A DNA stretch of 64,000 nucleotides from Psettodes erumei (taxonomy: Eukaryota > Chordata > Actinopteri > Pleuronectiformes > Psettodidae): assembly GCA_016785225.1 (NCBI GenBank), contig JAFBJZ010000109.1, positions 682,001-746,000 on the forward strand, read 5' to 3'. The translations under genes were made by a program, and so were the position numbers. This document shows, one piece after another, positions 25,501 to 38,348 of the stretch. The stretch's first letter is position 1; the number at the start of each line of letters is the position of its first letter. A model generated the notes under the pieces. It saw nothing but the letters and a program-made list of their open reading frames with translations, ran no database searches and had not been told where the DNA came from.

Positions 25501-27287
25501 TGTCTTGTGTTGGGACTGAATCTATCTCACTGTCGTAGTTATTGGGAAGTTAGGTCACCAAATAAAATTTAATAAAGAGACTGGAAATGTAGAAGTAGTA
25601 CGAGGACTCGTTGGACTGCAGGGAATGATCAGTGTGGGGAAAACGTTTCCTCGTGCGACGTAAGGACTGAAGTCCTGCCATCCTTCACTTGGGAGGAAAG
25701 ACAAAGCTTTCCCTGCTCGGCTAGACAGTATGGAGTAGCTGTGAAAGTGCAAGTGGGAGGCTCTATAGGTGACTAATGACTATAAGAGATTTTACCAATG
25801 TGGCTGATCTTTGCCAGTAATCCTCACTGGAACTTTGAAGATGGGTAAGATAAAACACAAAAAGAGAAATGTTGGACAGATTCAGAATAGCTGTTACCTT
25901 ACTGTTTCTAATATTATTTTTCACACAAGATTGACGACATCCTAACTCCAGCTGTACAAACACACGAGACTGGTATCAATCTTCTCATCTCAGTCTACAA
26001 TAGTGTATAACATGTATTTTCAGGACAGTTTCTTCAAATGAAATTAGTAAATTTAGCCACAGAGAAAGAAGTATAGATTGTGCATAAATGGTAAAATGAA
26101 AAATGTTGCATTTTTTCCACAAAAACAAAGCTTTTATTTTGACTCTGCTTAAACTGGGTATTCAAGAGCACCTGTTTTATTGACATACCTTATCCGGACG
26201 GCATATTTGTTCTTCTGGCTGAAATACCAGCCATTCTGGATGGGCCTTTATTGCTGAACTTTTGAATGTAGTCCTTATCAAGTCAGAACAATAAAGCAAG
26301 TAAATATAAAGAGCCAAACAAACCAGAGGAGGAGACTCAAAAACGCCTCGATAACATTGACATCTCTGTCCTGCAATTAGGTAGCAGGGAGTGACAGAGG
26401 GTGACAGCTCCAAATGAGGAGCAGAGCATGTGTGTGAGAGAGAGAAAAAGAGGTTACTGCTGAACCCTTACTAAGCTCAAGCAAAAAAAAAAAAATCATT
26501 TTCAGTGAAGACTAATTAGTGTGAGCACTGCCATTATCATCCTCAATTTTTGATGTGCTAAATGGATGTCTCTGCATTTCAGTCTTTGAAGCAATCTTTT
26601 ATTCACATTTTTCCATTTTTAAGAACATCATCTTTTGAGGATGTCATCATTTGGTCTTTGAATTTTAAATACTCAAGATAGGAATAAAGATGTCATAGTT
26701 ATGAACTTCCTCATGTCTGTGAAATATAAATGAGGTCTAGGGAATTGCAGCCTTGTCTCCTGTGCTGGTGGTTGACTCAGCTCCCAGTAAACAGGGAGAG
26801 TTTTGGAAATTCTCACTGCACCATCTACAGCTCAGTGTCCTCAGATCACCTGTAACACTTTACACAGCACATGAGTGTGAACCATGGAGTTGTCCTCTTA
26901 ACAAACAAAATACTCAGCAAGTGCATTGAATGTATGTATGTATGCTTCCCTGTAAAGCCATTTTTTCTTGAAGTTTTAAAAGTGGCATTGTTTACATTCA
27001 GGTTATCTTTGTTAGCAGTCTTCTTCTTTCCTCTTTTCATCCACCTCCTTTCGGTTCAGTGGGAGAATGTGGCACCGTTGGCAGGTTCTGTTGTTTTCTT
27101 TTTGCTATGAGCAGTCCTATGTCCTACACTGCTCTTCTTGAAGTAATTTTAATTAACTTTTAATTAGAATGTACTGTTTGAGATGGTGAGTCTGACAGAG
27201 TAGTAAGATTTTTTTTTTCCAAGTAGCTAATCCATAATGTTGTATCCCATGATGTCAGTGGCACTTCTTTTTGTCTCCTGCTTTCAG
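22506..27287. other. intron immediately upstream of the first visible exon
   Basis: No transposon or exon is recognised. A compact, non-repetitive segment at about 22690-22985, with several ATTA/TAAT-type homeodomain-like words, could be a conserved non-coding element, but this is a guess from composition. The 3' end carries a normal acceptor (TTTTTGTCTCCTGCTTTCAG) at 27287. Confidence 0.45.
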
Positions 27288-27555
27288 GTCTTTCTCCAGC
27301 CAGTCAGATGACAGCGAGGAAGCCAGAGCCCGGTACCTATACAGGCAGTGGGTGGGACTCGGTTTGACTGACGTCCATCTGTCCAATCACACAGTCCTGC
27401 TCAGCCTGCCTAGTTCCACCCCGAACACCATCACCGACAGGTCCAGTCACCAGTGTTTCCTGCCGAATGGGACCCCCTGCGACCAACGCAGACCAAATGA
27501 CCTGGCAAAGAAGCAGTTCTCCTATGCAGCCTACTCTGCTGTGGGAAGTCTGCAG
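27288..27555 (+). CDS. naaladl2: naaladl2-like internal exon: ectodomain segment before PA domain
   Basis: This 268-bp exon enters in phase 2 and leaves in phase 0, giving one shared codon plus 89 codons. It is flanked by a pyrimidine-rich acceptor ending CTTTCAG and by a donor, CAG|GTACAG. The peptide reads SFSSQSDDSEEARARYLYRQ, then 'WVGLGLTDVHLSNHTVLLSL', and ends 'FSYAAYSAVGSLQ'. It aligns with the M28B family (NAALADL2, glutamate carboxypeptidase II) at the segment where a helix carrying 'W..LGL..V.L..Y.VLLS.P' precedes the PA domain, and the closing 'FSAYSA.G' motif is typical of that position. An N-glycosylation sequon (NHT) fits an extracellular location on a type II membrane protein. 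NAALADL2 is thought to lack normal peptidase activity, but the catalytic region is not in this window. An alternative acceptor 12 nt downstream would remove four residues in frame. Confidence 0.85.
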
Positions 27556-29253
27556 GTACAGTTTGCACCCTTGCATTGACATTTCCTAAACCAAAGGTTG
27601 CTTCGCCCTCCTGGTAGCTGCACATTCCTCCAGCTCTTCCTCCCCCTCATCACCATCCGATTGTCAGATTGTCTAAGTCTCTAGCCCCACTGGCCAGCGA
27701 AGGGTCACCAGTAAAGGTCACAGGCAGAGGTTGTGGCTTTAAATGCTACAGCTTGGCAAACGACAGCGCAGTTCTGGCGAGTAAGACAAGAATAAAGATG
27801 ATATTTATATTTGCATTTTTTGCTTGAATGTCGAGCTGATTAGTTGCATAAATATGAGGACTCCGAAGACCTCTTTGGTCTTTTTAAAACCATTTTCATG
27901 TGCGAAAGAGCTGGGGATTCAAGGTTGTCGGGGCTTATTTTAATTGCAATTTAAGGCAGATGTGAATACAGGTTGACCGTAAGAATACAAATTCACCTGC
28001 ATTGGAATAAGCTTTTTTCATATTCCATTCAATGCACATAAATTAAATCTGCTGCAATTCATGAACTCTTTCTTTCTCCGTAACATTTCACCAATTCATT
28101 ACATGATGATTATTATTTTTATTTTAGAAAGTAACAGTGATATATTAAAAATTTCCAATCTCAAGCTCAGAGCAGGCTTTAAGTTTATGGAAACCTATGA
28201 AAAATAGACATTGGACACATACGATATACTGGACAATGGCTAGACAGTTTTTACAGCTGTGTCACTAAATCCTCATGTTGTTGCAATGAAAAGTAGTTTG
28301 CTCCATTCATCTCTGCTGAAATCTATATGGAAAAGACCAGGAAATATAAAGGAAAATGAAAATCAGAAAGTATGCAGAGGAAGCTGAATGTGAGTCCAAC
28401 TTCAGGTGAGCAGTGGCACTGCACTGAAACCTAATGATGTGGATTATAAATAAATAGCATCTTCCTGAAAGCAGGCTGCATTATATTATACTTCTGCTAC
28501 ATGCTGCCCTGATTTCACATAGAAAGCACAATTATTTACAGTGGTTCACAAACCCTGTGTACATTTTGATTAGAATTATTTGCTTTAAAATGTACTTCAA
28601 TCCATAACGAATTTAAAGCTATTTCATTAGCAGGGCCCTGCCTGAAATAAAGAAAGCCCTGCTCAGATCGAAGGAAATTAATCCATTGTTAGGAAAGGGA
28701 GATTTTCAGGGAGAAAGGGCAGAGATACAGCATCACATAGAAAGGCCACATGTCTAATGAGGAAATTGCTGGCAATGTCATCTAGTTAAGAGATGCGTCA
28801 GAAACTGTCTGATTCATTGATGCCGGTGACAGTGATTGAATGGTTCGTCACACTGAACAGAGCCATTTGTCACAGTGTAGTGAGAAGTTTTTACAAGATG
28901 GAAAAAGGAGAAACACACAGCCCAGTGAGGTAAGCTTGATGTACAAAGCAGGACACCAATTTCACCCACCAGTCTGCATCTGCAGAACCTCATCATATTT
29001 TCTTGTCTTTTCCTGTCACCTAATCTATGTTTCCTTTTGACTGTCTTCTCAATTGTCTTCATGCTTTAATGAAAAAACAATTATTCAGCCTTCAACCTAG
29101 ATGTTGCTAATGCATTAGTGTCACTACCGTGCAGTGTAAAGTCGGGAAACAGGTGTGTAGTTGAGTTCAAAATGAAGTTCCGAAATGGGTGTTGTCCAAC
29201 CCTCCAGATGTTTAGTAATGTTTTCAATGTGTATTAATACCTGCTGAGTGCAT

Positions 29254-29465
29254 ATGTAATAACGCAGTTATGACCAGAGCATTCATGTAACAATATAGTC
29301 ATGACCATGACCACTATGTAACAATGTAGTAATGATTACTAGGGGCTTGTGTAATAATGTAGTAATGAGCACAGTACTAGTACTACCAGTACTACCAGTA
29401 CTAGTGTAATTTATTGTATTGACCACTGAGGACTCATGTAATTATGTAGAAATGGCCATGAGTAA
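29254..29465. repeat. degenerate minisatellite, ~31-33 bp period, 6 units
   Basis: Units start near 29254, 29285, 29316, 29349, 29404 and 29436. Each begins RTGTAAYWATGTAG or a close variant and continues with a TRATGAC-like block. Between units four and five a 'GTACTAGTACTACCAGTACT'-type insertion has itself duplicated in short steps. Confidence 0.75.
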
Positions 29466-29938
29466 TGAGTGTCATTGATTTATATTGAAAATTAGTGAGT
29501 TATTGGAATGATTCATCTTAACTATTTTATAAATTTGACACCAATTTCTTGGTAAGAAATCAATGCAGCACTTGATAAAGTAAAAGCACATTGCACATTG
29601 AAGAGTGAAACTGTATATGCGCTGGATTTAAGTGGGTTATACTCAAGAGGACCATTTTTTTTAAAAATAGAACAAAAGGAGAAATTTTCTTGGTAGGGTG
29701 CCTCTGGCCATCATTCCCAGACAAGACATGGCTCACACACACATTGCACTAGAACTTGCACAAGAACAGCCTCTATGATTAGAACAGTACCAGTAAACGC
29801 AATAAAGGAACCGTCAAAACCCTTCACATGCTATTTGTTTCATGCTGGATGCGCTGTAGATCTTTCCCACCATCCTTCAGGAGTGTGAAGGTTAATGGAA
29901 GTCATTATGCATGTAGTCCGCCCGCACTAGCAAGCAGT

Positions 29939-29964
29939 CTCACACACACACACACACACACACA
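29939..29964. repeat. (CA)n microsatellite
   Basis: About 13 uninterrupted CA units followed by AAGAAA. Confidence 0.95.
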
Positions 29965-30431
29965 AAGAAATATAGTCACACTATTTTTAGAGGGCTTTAC
30001 TTCTCTGTATCCCGGGAACAGAGAAAAGGGTTGAAGGAGACGCTTGTTATTCCCTTGAGCCCGTGCCCGGCCCGAGGGCAGATGAAAAGTTGGAGTCAGG
30101 CTCTGAATACCAAGTTTTCCTCCTCTTTTCTCTCCCTCCCTCCCTCTCCCCCTGGCTCTCCTTTCTTGCACACTGCTCAATCCATCCAGCTGTCCACTCG
30201 TCTCAGTCTACCCATAGGAGGGTCATAGTCATCCATCACTGGATTATTTCCCAGCTCCGTTCCTGCATGCTGCCTTGAATTAAGCGGCAGTTTGCTGGAT
30301 CTAAACATGGCTTTCAGACAATTAAATATGGCGTTTGTGATGGATGGATGGCGGCCTGGAGCAAGTACACTGGCCTAATAAGTCCTGCTGTTGGTGGCAC
30401 TGTTTTGCTGGTGCTGCAGGAACTATGCTCT

Positions 30432-30432
<1 letters not shown>

Positions 30433-30463
<31 letters not shown>
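30433..30463. repeat. (AC)n microsatellite
   Basis: About 15 uninterrupted AC units followed by AAAGAAAA. Confidence 0.95.
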
Positions 30464-30465
<2 letters not shown>

Positions 30466-33400
30466 GAAAACATCATCAGCATAAGATCAAGTGAGAGGAT
30501 CGCATCATTTTGTCATGGAGGACCAGAGGAAGAGAGTATGCTCATTGAATGCAATATGGAGTTGTTGTACAATAATACAATGGATATGTGTTACACATTC
30601 TACATTCATAATGCAGTTACAGGCGCTGCTTGCAGTCTGTTCTCACTTGTTATGTAGCCAGATCCCTAAATTGCTGTCTGTCTGTACAGTTCAGATGCAG
30701 TAATACATTACCTGTCCTCTGTTCTCCCGATGATTTGTGGTATGATTGGAAGGGGAGGGGTTGATCAAGGGGATTATATGGACTGGCTGTACAGCAAGGA
30801 AAATAAAATATTTTCCTATGAATTATTATCAAGAGTGGTTCAGAAACCTTCTCAAATTGAAGGATATAAAGATTCATTTGTCAGGTAGGTCCATAGTGAG
30901 GAGCAAACAGCTTATTACAACCCACAGTTAGATTTTACTGTGAGGTGACCTCAAGGGGCTGTGGTAGTTAAGAGAGAAGCAGTGGGAGATGTCTGGTGAT
31001 GTATATAAAGCCAAAAATTCTGTGTAGTTTGTTGACAAAATGTTGGACTTTGACACTGGAGACTGCTCTGGTCTGGTACACCTGCCACAGTTGTGTCAGA
31101 AGGTAGGGATGAACAATGTACTGTATACCATTGTTTAGGTTGAAAGAAAAGAGGCGATCAATTGTCAAGGAGAAAAAAAAAAAATACATTTGTGTACTCT
31201 AATCATTTCACAAATTTCCATGTTGTGTGCTAGTATTGCTTATTATTGTGCTCAAATTACAAAATAGTGATGTAAATTCATTTTAAGTTCATGTAATCCT
31301 TTAATCCTAACAGAAAAGATTACTGTAACGGTACAAACTATGGGACACATAGAGACAAATCTGAGAAATAGTAATTAGGATTTCTTTGTTGTTGTTGTTA
31401 ACAGTTGTTTTAAAGACAAATTTCCCTCCATTTAAGTGCAAGTGAATATATATTTAAAAATTGAATCTTCTTAACTTCTTTTCTTGTTGTAATTTCTTAG
31501 TACCTTTCTGAGAAATTGCCTTAAAAAAAGAAAAAAGAAAATTCAATCAAATGTAAATGCAAATGTAATCATTCACTGACCAGCAAAGTTATTATGACTG
31601 GAAAGATTTTCATTTTAGAACCATTTTCAGTAATTTTAAATCAGACGTTCTCAACCTCCTTTAGAGGTCAGCACCTTTAAGGGGAGTCAAGTGTTTTGGA
31701 TCAGTGCATGTGCTGACTCAGAAAAAAAACCCTGCTATGTTTATTGGTAAAGCTAAACACTAATTCTGACTGCTTTCAAGTTTGCTTTTCACCATCTGTC
31801 AAATTGCAGCTCCCAAGCAAACCCTTGGGTACATCCTGATATAAATATTACATAAAATTGCAGTGAGCAGTCGTTAATGAGCATAGGGAAGGGGGAATTA
31901 GAACTTTTTTTTCAACTTGCTTATTTATGGTTGCATAGCAGCTCAGTCACGGATCATCAAGTTTTCGTGTAAACAGCTTAAGACCTTAACTGGATTCTGA
32001 CTTTGCCGGGTTAGGGCATATCAGCAACCCTCAAAGTATCTCATGAAGTGGAACCTCGTTTGACTCATAAGTCATCACGATGGGACAGAGTGGATGTGGT
32101 GAGGAAGGATCATGCGACTTTTCTCTCCACCCTCAGCCACATTGCTGCTTGCCTGAGAAAACAGGCTCTACACACAATTGCTGAATTGCTCATGGTATTA
32201 TGAACACACAGTCAATGGTATGTATGCACTTTTGTTGTAGTACATGTAAAACAGAAAATCACTCCTACTGAAAATCATTTTGTTTGCATTTGAAGTCAGT
32301 TTCTGAGTAAACTGGAACTTTTTATCTGTAGCCTTCATTTTTTGTTTAATTTTTCATGTTTTTGTTTTGCTTCATTTTCAGAACTACACATGGGTAAAGG
32401 ATGCATGGTTGTTTTTATGACATAAAATAGTAAATTAACAGTAATGAAAAACAGGAGCGTATGCGAAAAGTGACACTGGCAGAGATGGACCTGGTTGTCA
32501 CAAGAGCCATAAATTAATACAGTGACAAAATATACAGGCAGCATCCCATGTGACGTCAGCATCTGCGGAGCACAGAAACTCCTCCCGGAGCTGTGCTCAT
32601 TCACCAGAGGGTGTTATACATCAAGTGAGGCAAGAGACCAGCCTCCCTGTAGAGCAGGGCCATCTGGTCACAGCTGTCCGACATGTAAGAACGCGTAAGA
32701 CACACATGAATAAGTTGGTAGAGTAGGTAAATACTTTATGCACCTACACTGTAACAGATGGTGACTCCTGATTTTGGCAATATATCTCCCTGAGAAATAG
32801 AAAAAGATGTTCTTGGACGTTTTGCCTGACTTTATTAGAATACCCTGCATTATTTAGCCTGTTACTATAGGTACTCTAAATCATCTAAAATACAAATGGG
32901 ATATTGATCACGCTGCTTATTTTAAACTGGGTATAGCTGACTTTTCAACTACATATAATTGTGCTCCTGCTTGACTGACATCAGTTTTCAATTATTTGTT
33001 TGAAATACCTTATGTATTTCTCTCCACAGTCATCCTACTGCTTCTTGGTCTAAGAGCTATATGGAGTGTATCACTACCTCTACAATGGCCCTGGAGTTAT
33101 TAGCAAAGAAATAATGAGATTAACGGCTCCTTCGTCCCCTAATAATTCCCCACGCAATTTATATGAAGTTCCCCAAAAAGTTTGCTTTAAAGGCAGGTTT
33201 TCCCATACATTGACTAATACAGTATGTGGTGACCCATTACAATAACACTACACTACACAATAACACTGACCAACACACATTGAGTTTTTTTAGTTTCATT
33301 TAGCTTTTTTTACGTTTAACGCAAAAATGCAGTAAATTGTTCAGTTCATTCATCTCCTCTCCCTCTCTCTCACCTCAAACACACACAAATGTGCACACAG

Positions 33401-33930
33401 TTGAACTGTAATCAAAAGTGAAAGCCATAACATAATTTAGTAGTTAAAGCAGCAGTAGTAGTTCTACAAAATTTTCATTTGTATTCTATAATCTGCACAA
33501 TGACATGACTGGAGCTCGCTCATGCTTCAGAAATGCTCACGTTTAGGCCTTCCAAGGATGCTAGTCTGTGAAGAAAATTCCACACAGCTATAGTGTAATG
33601 ACTGTCCTCAACCCATCTTCTCTCCTTTTTTACTCTTCAACTTTTCTTCTGTTATCTAGAAAAAATCCTGTTTCCCATCTTTATCCAGTACACTGTGTGA
33701 AGACCTGTTTTTAAATTTGTAATACTTAAGGCATATTTCCAATAGTAAGTAAAGCTTAATGATTACATGTGTCCCAAAGTGGCTCTGGTGGCAACACTGA
33801 CATGAGGCAAACTATAACCCCAAAAACATTTTCAAAATTGAGAATTAGAAATCTGGGTTGAGTAAAGAGGAAGTTGGGTCAACTACTGCTTCCCAGAAAA
33901 GAAGAGTTGAGTGCTGGCTTTATAGCCTGT

Positions 33931-33966
33931 CTGTATATCACCTTTATAATTTAAGGTGATATACAG
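33931..33966. repeat. inverted repeat, 14-bp perfect arms
   Basis: The left arm CTGTATATCACCTT (33931-33944) and the right arm AAGGTGATATACAG (33953-33966) are perfect reverse complements around an 8-nt loop. The right arm continues with GC (33967-33968), which would pair with GC just upstream of the left arm if a CTGT insertion there is looped out. Confidence 0.9.
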
Positions 33967-36166
33967 GCATAAATAATGCAAAACTGTTTCAAACAAGATC
34001 AAAAAGAGATCTTTTACTACAATACACTGTTATTCTGGTAAATAATGAGTTAATTGGCAGGTTTTAAATGAACAAGACACTTGAGCTGCCGAATCTCTCA
34101 TCAACCACAACCTATTTCATATATTAAGCTATCCTAATAAGATCTATAATTAAGGTAATGGGGGTTATTACTAGTGCTATGTAATCATACTCATCTTCAC
34201 ATAAATCATGGCTGCTATTAATGTGAACTCTTCCTCTTCGAGCATAATGGAGTCCTTGCAGTTTCAAGGAAAAGTGTTTTGTGCATTAATATGCAAATAT
34301 AAGAACATGTGCTCCGGGAATCTAATGAAAGCATCTCTTCTTTTAAGAGAAGCCTGAAGTGTGATCACAGTCTATGGCGAATGTCTCCACCAGCGTGAAC
34401 TCACAGGGTTGTTGATAATATTGCGTATAGTGAAAACAGGCAGACATCATAATAGGTAAATCACTGTCCAAATAAATAATAAATGAAAATATGCTTTCAT
34501 TCTGGCATTTCAATTCAGCTTTGATGTCCATTTTTGAATGCATGATGAAAACAGCAGCTCTTCACAAAAACCCACCTTGATATTTGAGCACAACAATATG
34601 TGATTTATTTTAATGTTTCAATATGCAATAATAACTTGATAGGGCCAGGGCTAACAGCAATATTAACCACTTTATTAATTAAGTAGCAACCACTCAATTG
34701 TGAAGACATGGAGAATGGTTTTCCCAACTCTGGCTGTCTCTTAGCCTGCTGGCTCCTTGTTGTCTGACATAATGACAGTGAGTATGAAGGGACTTCATTT
34801 ACTTGATGTGACAAGAGTTAATTACAGTGTGGATTTGAACAGCCATCAATCAGCCTGCTGCAGAAACAATCCGTGACCTCCTCTGTTTCTCCTCCTTGCC
34901 TGGCTCTTCTCCTGTTCTTTCCCCATTGCTTTACATACTCAGAATTTACAGAGAGAGGCTGGGAAAGAGAAAGTCATTCTTTTTTTCAGTCCCTTACTTA
35001 GACTCATACAATTCATTTTATTGCATATTAAGGTTTTTAAATTTCACATTCCTCATAATCACTTGTTTGAATCACACTGAGAGTCAATAGAGGACTGAAA
35101 ACACCACAGCACATAAAACAAGAAACAATTTATGAAACCTCTTGCCCTTGCTTTCAGCAAGTAGAAAGACTGTGTGACCTCCTCTGTTTTGTAGTAGCTG
35201 CACTTTGGAGTATGAGACAGTGGTAAAACCCCCCCCCCAAAAAACAATAAATGTCATACATACAAGTTGTCATACTTTTATGTTCAGGATATATGTGTAT
35301 AAATAATTAATTTAGGTGGCTAGTTGAGGAGGTTATATATGAAAAATTGTAATGCCAAAATTAACAAGTAACTAAAGCTCTTAATTTTGGTACAGAAGAG
35401 CCACGTACATGGCTTAAAATTAAATATGCAAATTAAGGAAGTCAGTAATGCAACTATGATGCACGAAGCTTTTCATATAATATCAGCCCTATTCGACTAC
35501 AACGGTTTATATCACCTACAGGTAAACAAGTGCTGCATTTTGCATGTATTATATAGAATTGCACACAGTTATGATTTTGAAAACTCTCTGTGGGGCAGTG
35601 GAACCTCTCCATGAAGAACATAGGATCTTTGACTTTATGTCTCTTCTATAATGTCTCCCAGTGTTGGGAAATGCACCATAACAATAGCATGACTCTCAAT
35701 TATTATAGACATGCTATATATTGTTTTAAAGTGATAGTAAGTAAAGAATACATGACATGAGACTGAATTTTAACTGCTGAGATATCCTTCATGAAAATAG
35801 GTGACATCCTGGAACATATCATTGTCTTACTGAGGATGTCATGCACATCAATTTTATGAGGCACAATAGAAGCAGCCAAGGTATTATTTTACTGCTGTTG
35901 AAATTTTTAATTTTTTCCCCTGCAACAAATAACTCTACTTAAAAAGCTACTAATGTATTTGAGCACCTTATTAATACGACTCTCGGTGGCAAAGGTTAGT
36001 TTCCTCGGTAAAACACCACAAAAACTTCTTCTGTATTTCAATTTGCTATGTCTTGTACTGTTCCATGAGCTGCAGTTTAAATGGAGGCCTTTTATGATGC
36101 AAATGCAGGCAGCGGCAATAAATGTCCCTTGCTCCACTCTCGTGGGCTCTCCTGATGCAAAAAGTT

Positions 36167-36180
36167 GTCTCTCTTTCTCT

Positions 36181-36241
<61 letters not shown>
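36167..36241. repeat. compound (CT)n(CA)n microsatellite
   Basis: A CT-rich start becomes a pure TC tract and then switches to about ten CA units. Open frames on both strands here are artefacts of the dinucleotide repeat. Confidence 0.95.
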
Positions 36242-36363
36242 TTTTCAAGCAGTCTCTCACTGTCTCTCTTACTTTCTCGCCACTGCAGCATTGTGTTATA
36301 CTCCCCCCCAGGCCACATGAAAAATGAATCAGGCCCAGGTGAAGCAGTGAGGGAAGTGGGGGA

Positions 36364-36416
36364 GGTGTGTGTGTGTGCGTGTGTGTGTTTGTGTGTTGGG
36401 GTGGGGGGTGGGGGGT
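36364..36416. repeat. GT-rich tract ending in G-runs
   Basis: An imperfect (GT)n is followed by three G-runs of 4, 6 and 6 separated by single T residues (36398-36416). It is G-quadruplex-prone on the plus strand if the longer runs are split. Confidence 0.85.
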
Positions 36417-37166
36417 AAAAGATTTGTGACAGAGAGAGAAAGAGATGAACAGAGAGGGAGGGAGACCCCCAAAAGTAATGCTTTGACTTTCCTCAGCAAC
36501 TTCTAGGCCACTTTAATTTGGGAGAAGATAACAGGCAGCCACAGAGACACACATGCATATACACAAAACTACACACAGATCTATACAAATGCAAATATGT
36601 AGTTTGCTAACATAAGTCCAGTGTACTGTAAATTAATTAGATTGTGTTGCAGTGCTATGCTATTGATTATAAAGATCAGTTCATCAATTATTCCATACTA
36701 TAACCAACATCACAGCATCTTATTTGTTTATGTGAAGAGAAAATGGTTTTTTCAGGTGTCAGTATCAAATTTTTAGTACAGATGCCATAATTATTTAAAA
36801 GTTTTTATCCTTTGGAAAATAACAATAAATGTGATGGAGTTACCCAATAAAGTTGTCTTAAGATGGGTGGCCAAAGATAAACTTTGTCAAATAAAATAGT
36901 GCAAAATTAGCAAGGTTAAAAATTCAAATATCACCTTTGAAATCTTTGGGATGGATGGATTTACTCTATGAAAAATAAACACACAGTGTCAACAGGCCGA
37001 TCAGCATGTGGCCTGGCCAGACTGGGGCATATGAACAAATGAAGGACATGTGACATCTGGTTTGCAACGCAAACATCTTCAGTGGGAGAAGGCATTTGCT
37101 TTAAAGGCATTTAATCAGATGAGTGGCTGCCAATCCCTGAGCCTCTGTGCTGCCTCTCCTCATCAG

Positions 37167-37286
37167 GGGGAGGTGGTGGATGTCCAGTATGGCAGTGTGG
37201 ATGACCTGAGGAGAGCCAGAGACAGCCTGAACCTCACCGGCCAGATTGCTGTGGTCAAGCTCGGCCAAACTCCTCTGTTGTACAAG
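37167..37286 (+). CDS. naaladl2: naaladl2-like internal exon: PA domain, first part
   Basis: This 120-bp, 40-codon exon is in phase 0 at both ends. The acceptor is CTCCTCATCAG|GGG and the donor is AAG|GTAAGA, close to consensus. The peptide begins GEVVDVQYGSVDDLRRARDS and ends 'GQIAVVKLGQTPLLYK'. It matches the start of the PA domain in M28B proteins, where 'G.VVYV.YG...D...L' is followed by 'G.I.I.R.G' strands and a short linker. An N-glycosylation sequon (NLT) sits between these strands. The phase-0 ends join exactly to the exons on either side, giving 'AVGSLQ-GEVVDVQYGS' and 'PLLYK-LSLLSELGF', both continuous with the family pattern. PA domains in this family form part of the dimeric extracellular fold, and no catalytic residue is expected in this exon. 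Confidence 0.9.
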
Positions 37287-38326
37287 GTAAGATTAAAGCT
37301 TATGTAAAATGTCACTGCTCTGCCACACTGATAAGGGAATCACACATGTGATTTAATACTGAGATTGAGATTTACCCGATACTGCAATCTTGCAGCAGGC
37401 AAAAATAGGGACCCAGACAGAGGAATGAGATCTCTTAATCTTCAAAAGTAAGTGCAAAAACTGATCTTCATTTGATGAGGGTTTTAAAACTCAGTTTCCA
37501 AATGATCTCAGGTGTTTTATTATACCAGATATAGTCACTGCCCTTTGAAGAGCTTGTTGCAAAGAGATTTCTAGACTGAGCAGGACATATTTCATGTGTC
37601 TAGTCATGCATCCCTAATTCTTTATATATATCTGTGCTGTAAATTTATCATACCTGACTCCCGTGTGTGCACCTCTTTGGTGCAATGACGTCTAGATCCA
37701 TTTGACTTCATAAGAAATAACATTAGCGAGGCACTGATTGATTAGGCCTGTTGCTGCTTGGATCTGTGCCACGTTCGACTAGAAGTGGTTTTCCTATCAA
37801 TTAGGAGACGACAGGGAAAATATAAATTCCAATCTAGTTAATCAAAACATAAACATCTACTTACATGTTAATTGCTGATTAATTTATCTTCAGTTTCCAT
37901 TTAATTAAAAGTAATTCAATTATGCAAGGCTCCAGGAGGACATTTGCAATATGAGAATGGGAATTTATGCAGTAAGTGCCTTCATTGACTTAATAAATTT
38001 AAAGATAGCAAAGTCAAATAAGGTGATAGGATACAAACAATATCATTTTTTTGACATTTCCACTGATTAGTTCTTACACAAGAGGTTTTGATGTGGAAAC
38101 CACAAACTGCTGGAAGCTTCACTTCTTATTTTCCTTGTTGCTTTGTCGATTAAACAAACAAACATGTTCTGATTGTTGTTACTCTTTTGGCGATTAAACT
38201 AACATCTCCAAATTTGTGTCAAATCTATGTTAATTACTGTTATATAGATGATGCCTCTGGCATTTCACTCCTTGCCACAAGTACTTCAGACTATAATGAT
38301 GGACTTTTTAATAATTATGCGTCTGG

Positions 38327-38348
38327 GGGTTAGGGTTAGGGTTAACCC
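38327..38348. repeat. short telomere-like repeat with inverted end
   Basis: The sequence reads GGGTTAGGGTTAGGGTTAACCC, that is, about three TTAGGG-type units ending in a GGGTTAACCC palindrome. It is too short to be a telomere. Confidence 0.9.

Larger units (their letters stand above)
27556..37166 (+). other. intron (9.6 kb) between first and second visible exons
   Basis: A GT-AG intron with donor GTACAG and acceptor CTCCTCATCAG. It holds a 31-bp-period minisatellite (29254-29465), several CA/CT microsatellites, a 14-bp-arm hairpin (33931-33966) and GT/G-rich sequence near 36400. No further exon or retroelement coding region is recognised. A segment around 34050-34345 with an ATGCAAAT octamer at 34291 could be regulatory. 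Confidence 0.7.

Noticed and set aside
31644..31700. Possible second hAT-type end (CGTTCTCAACCTCC)
   Set aside because: Only a loose match to hAT termini, with no partner end and no target-site duplication.
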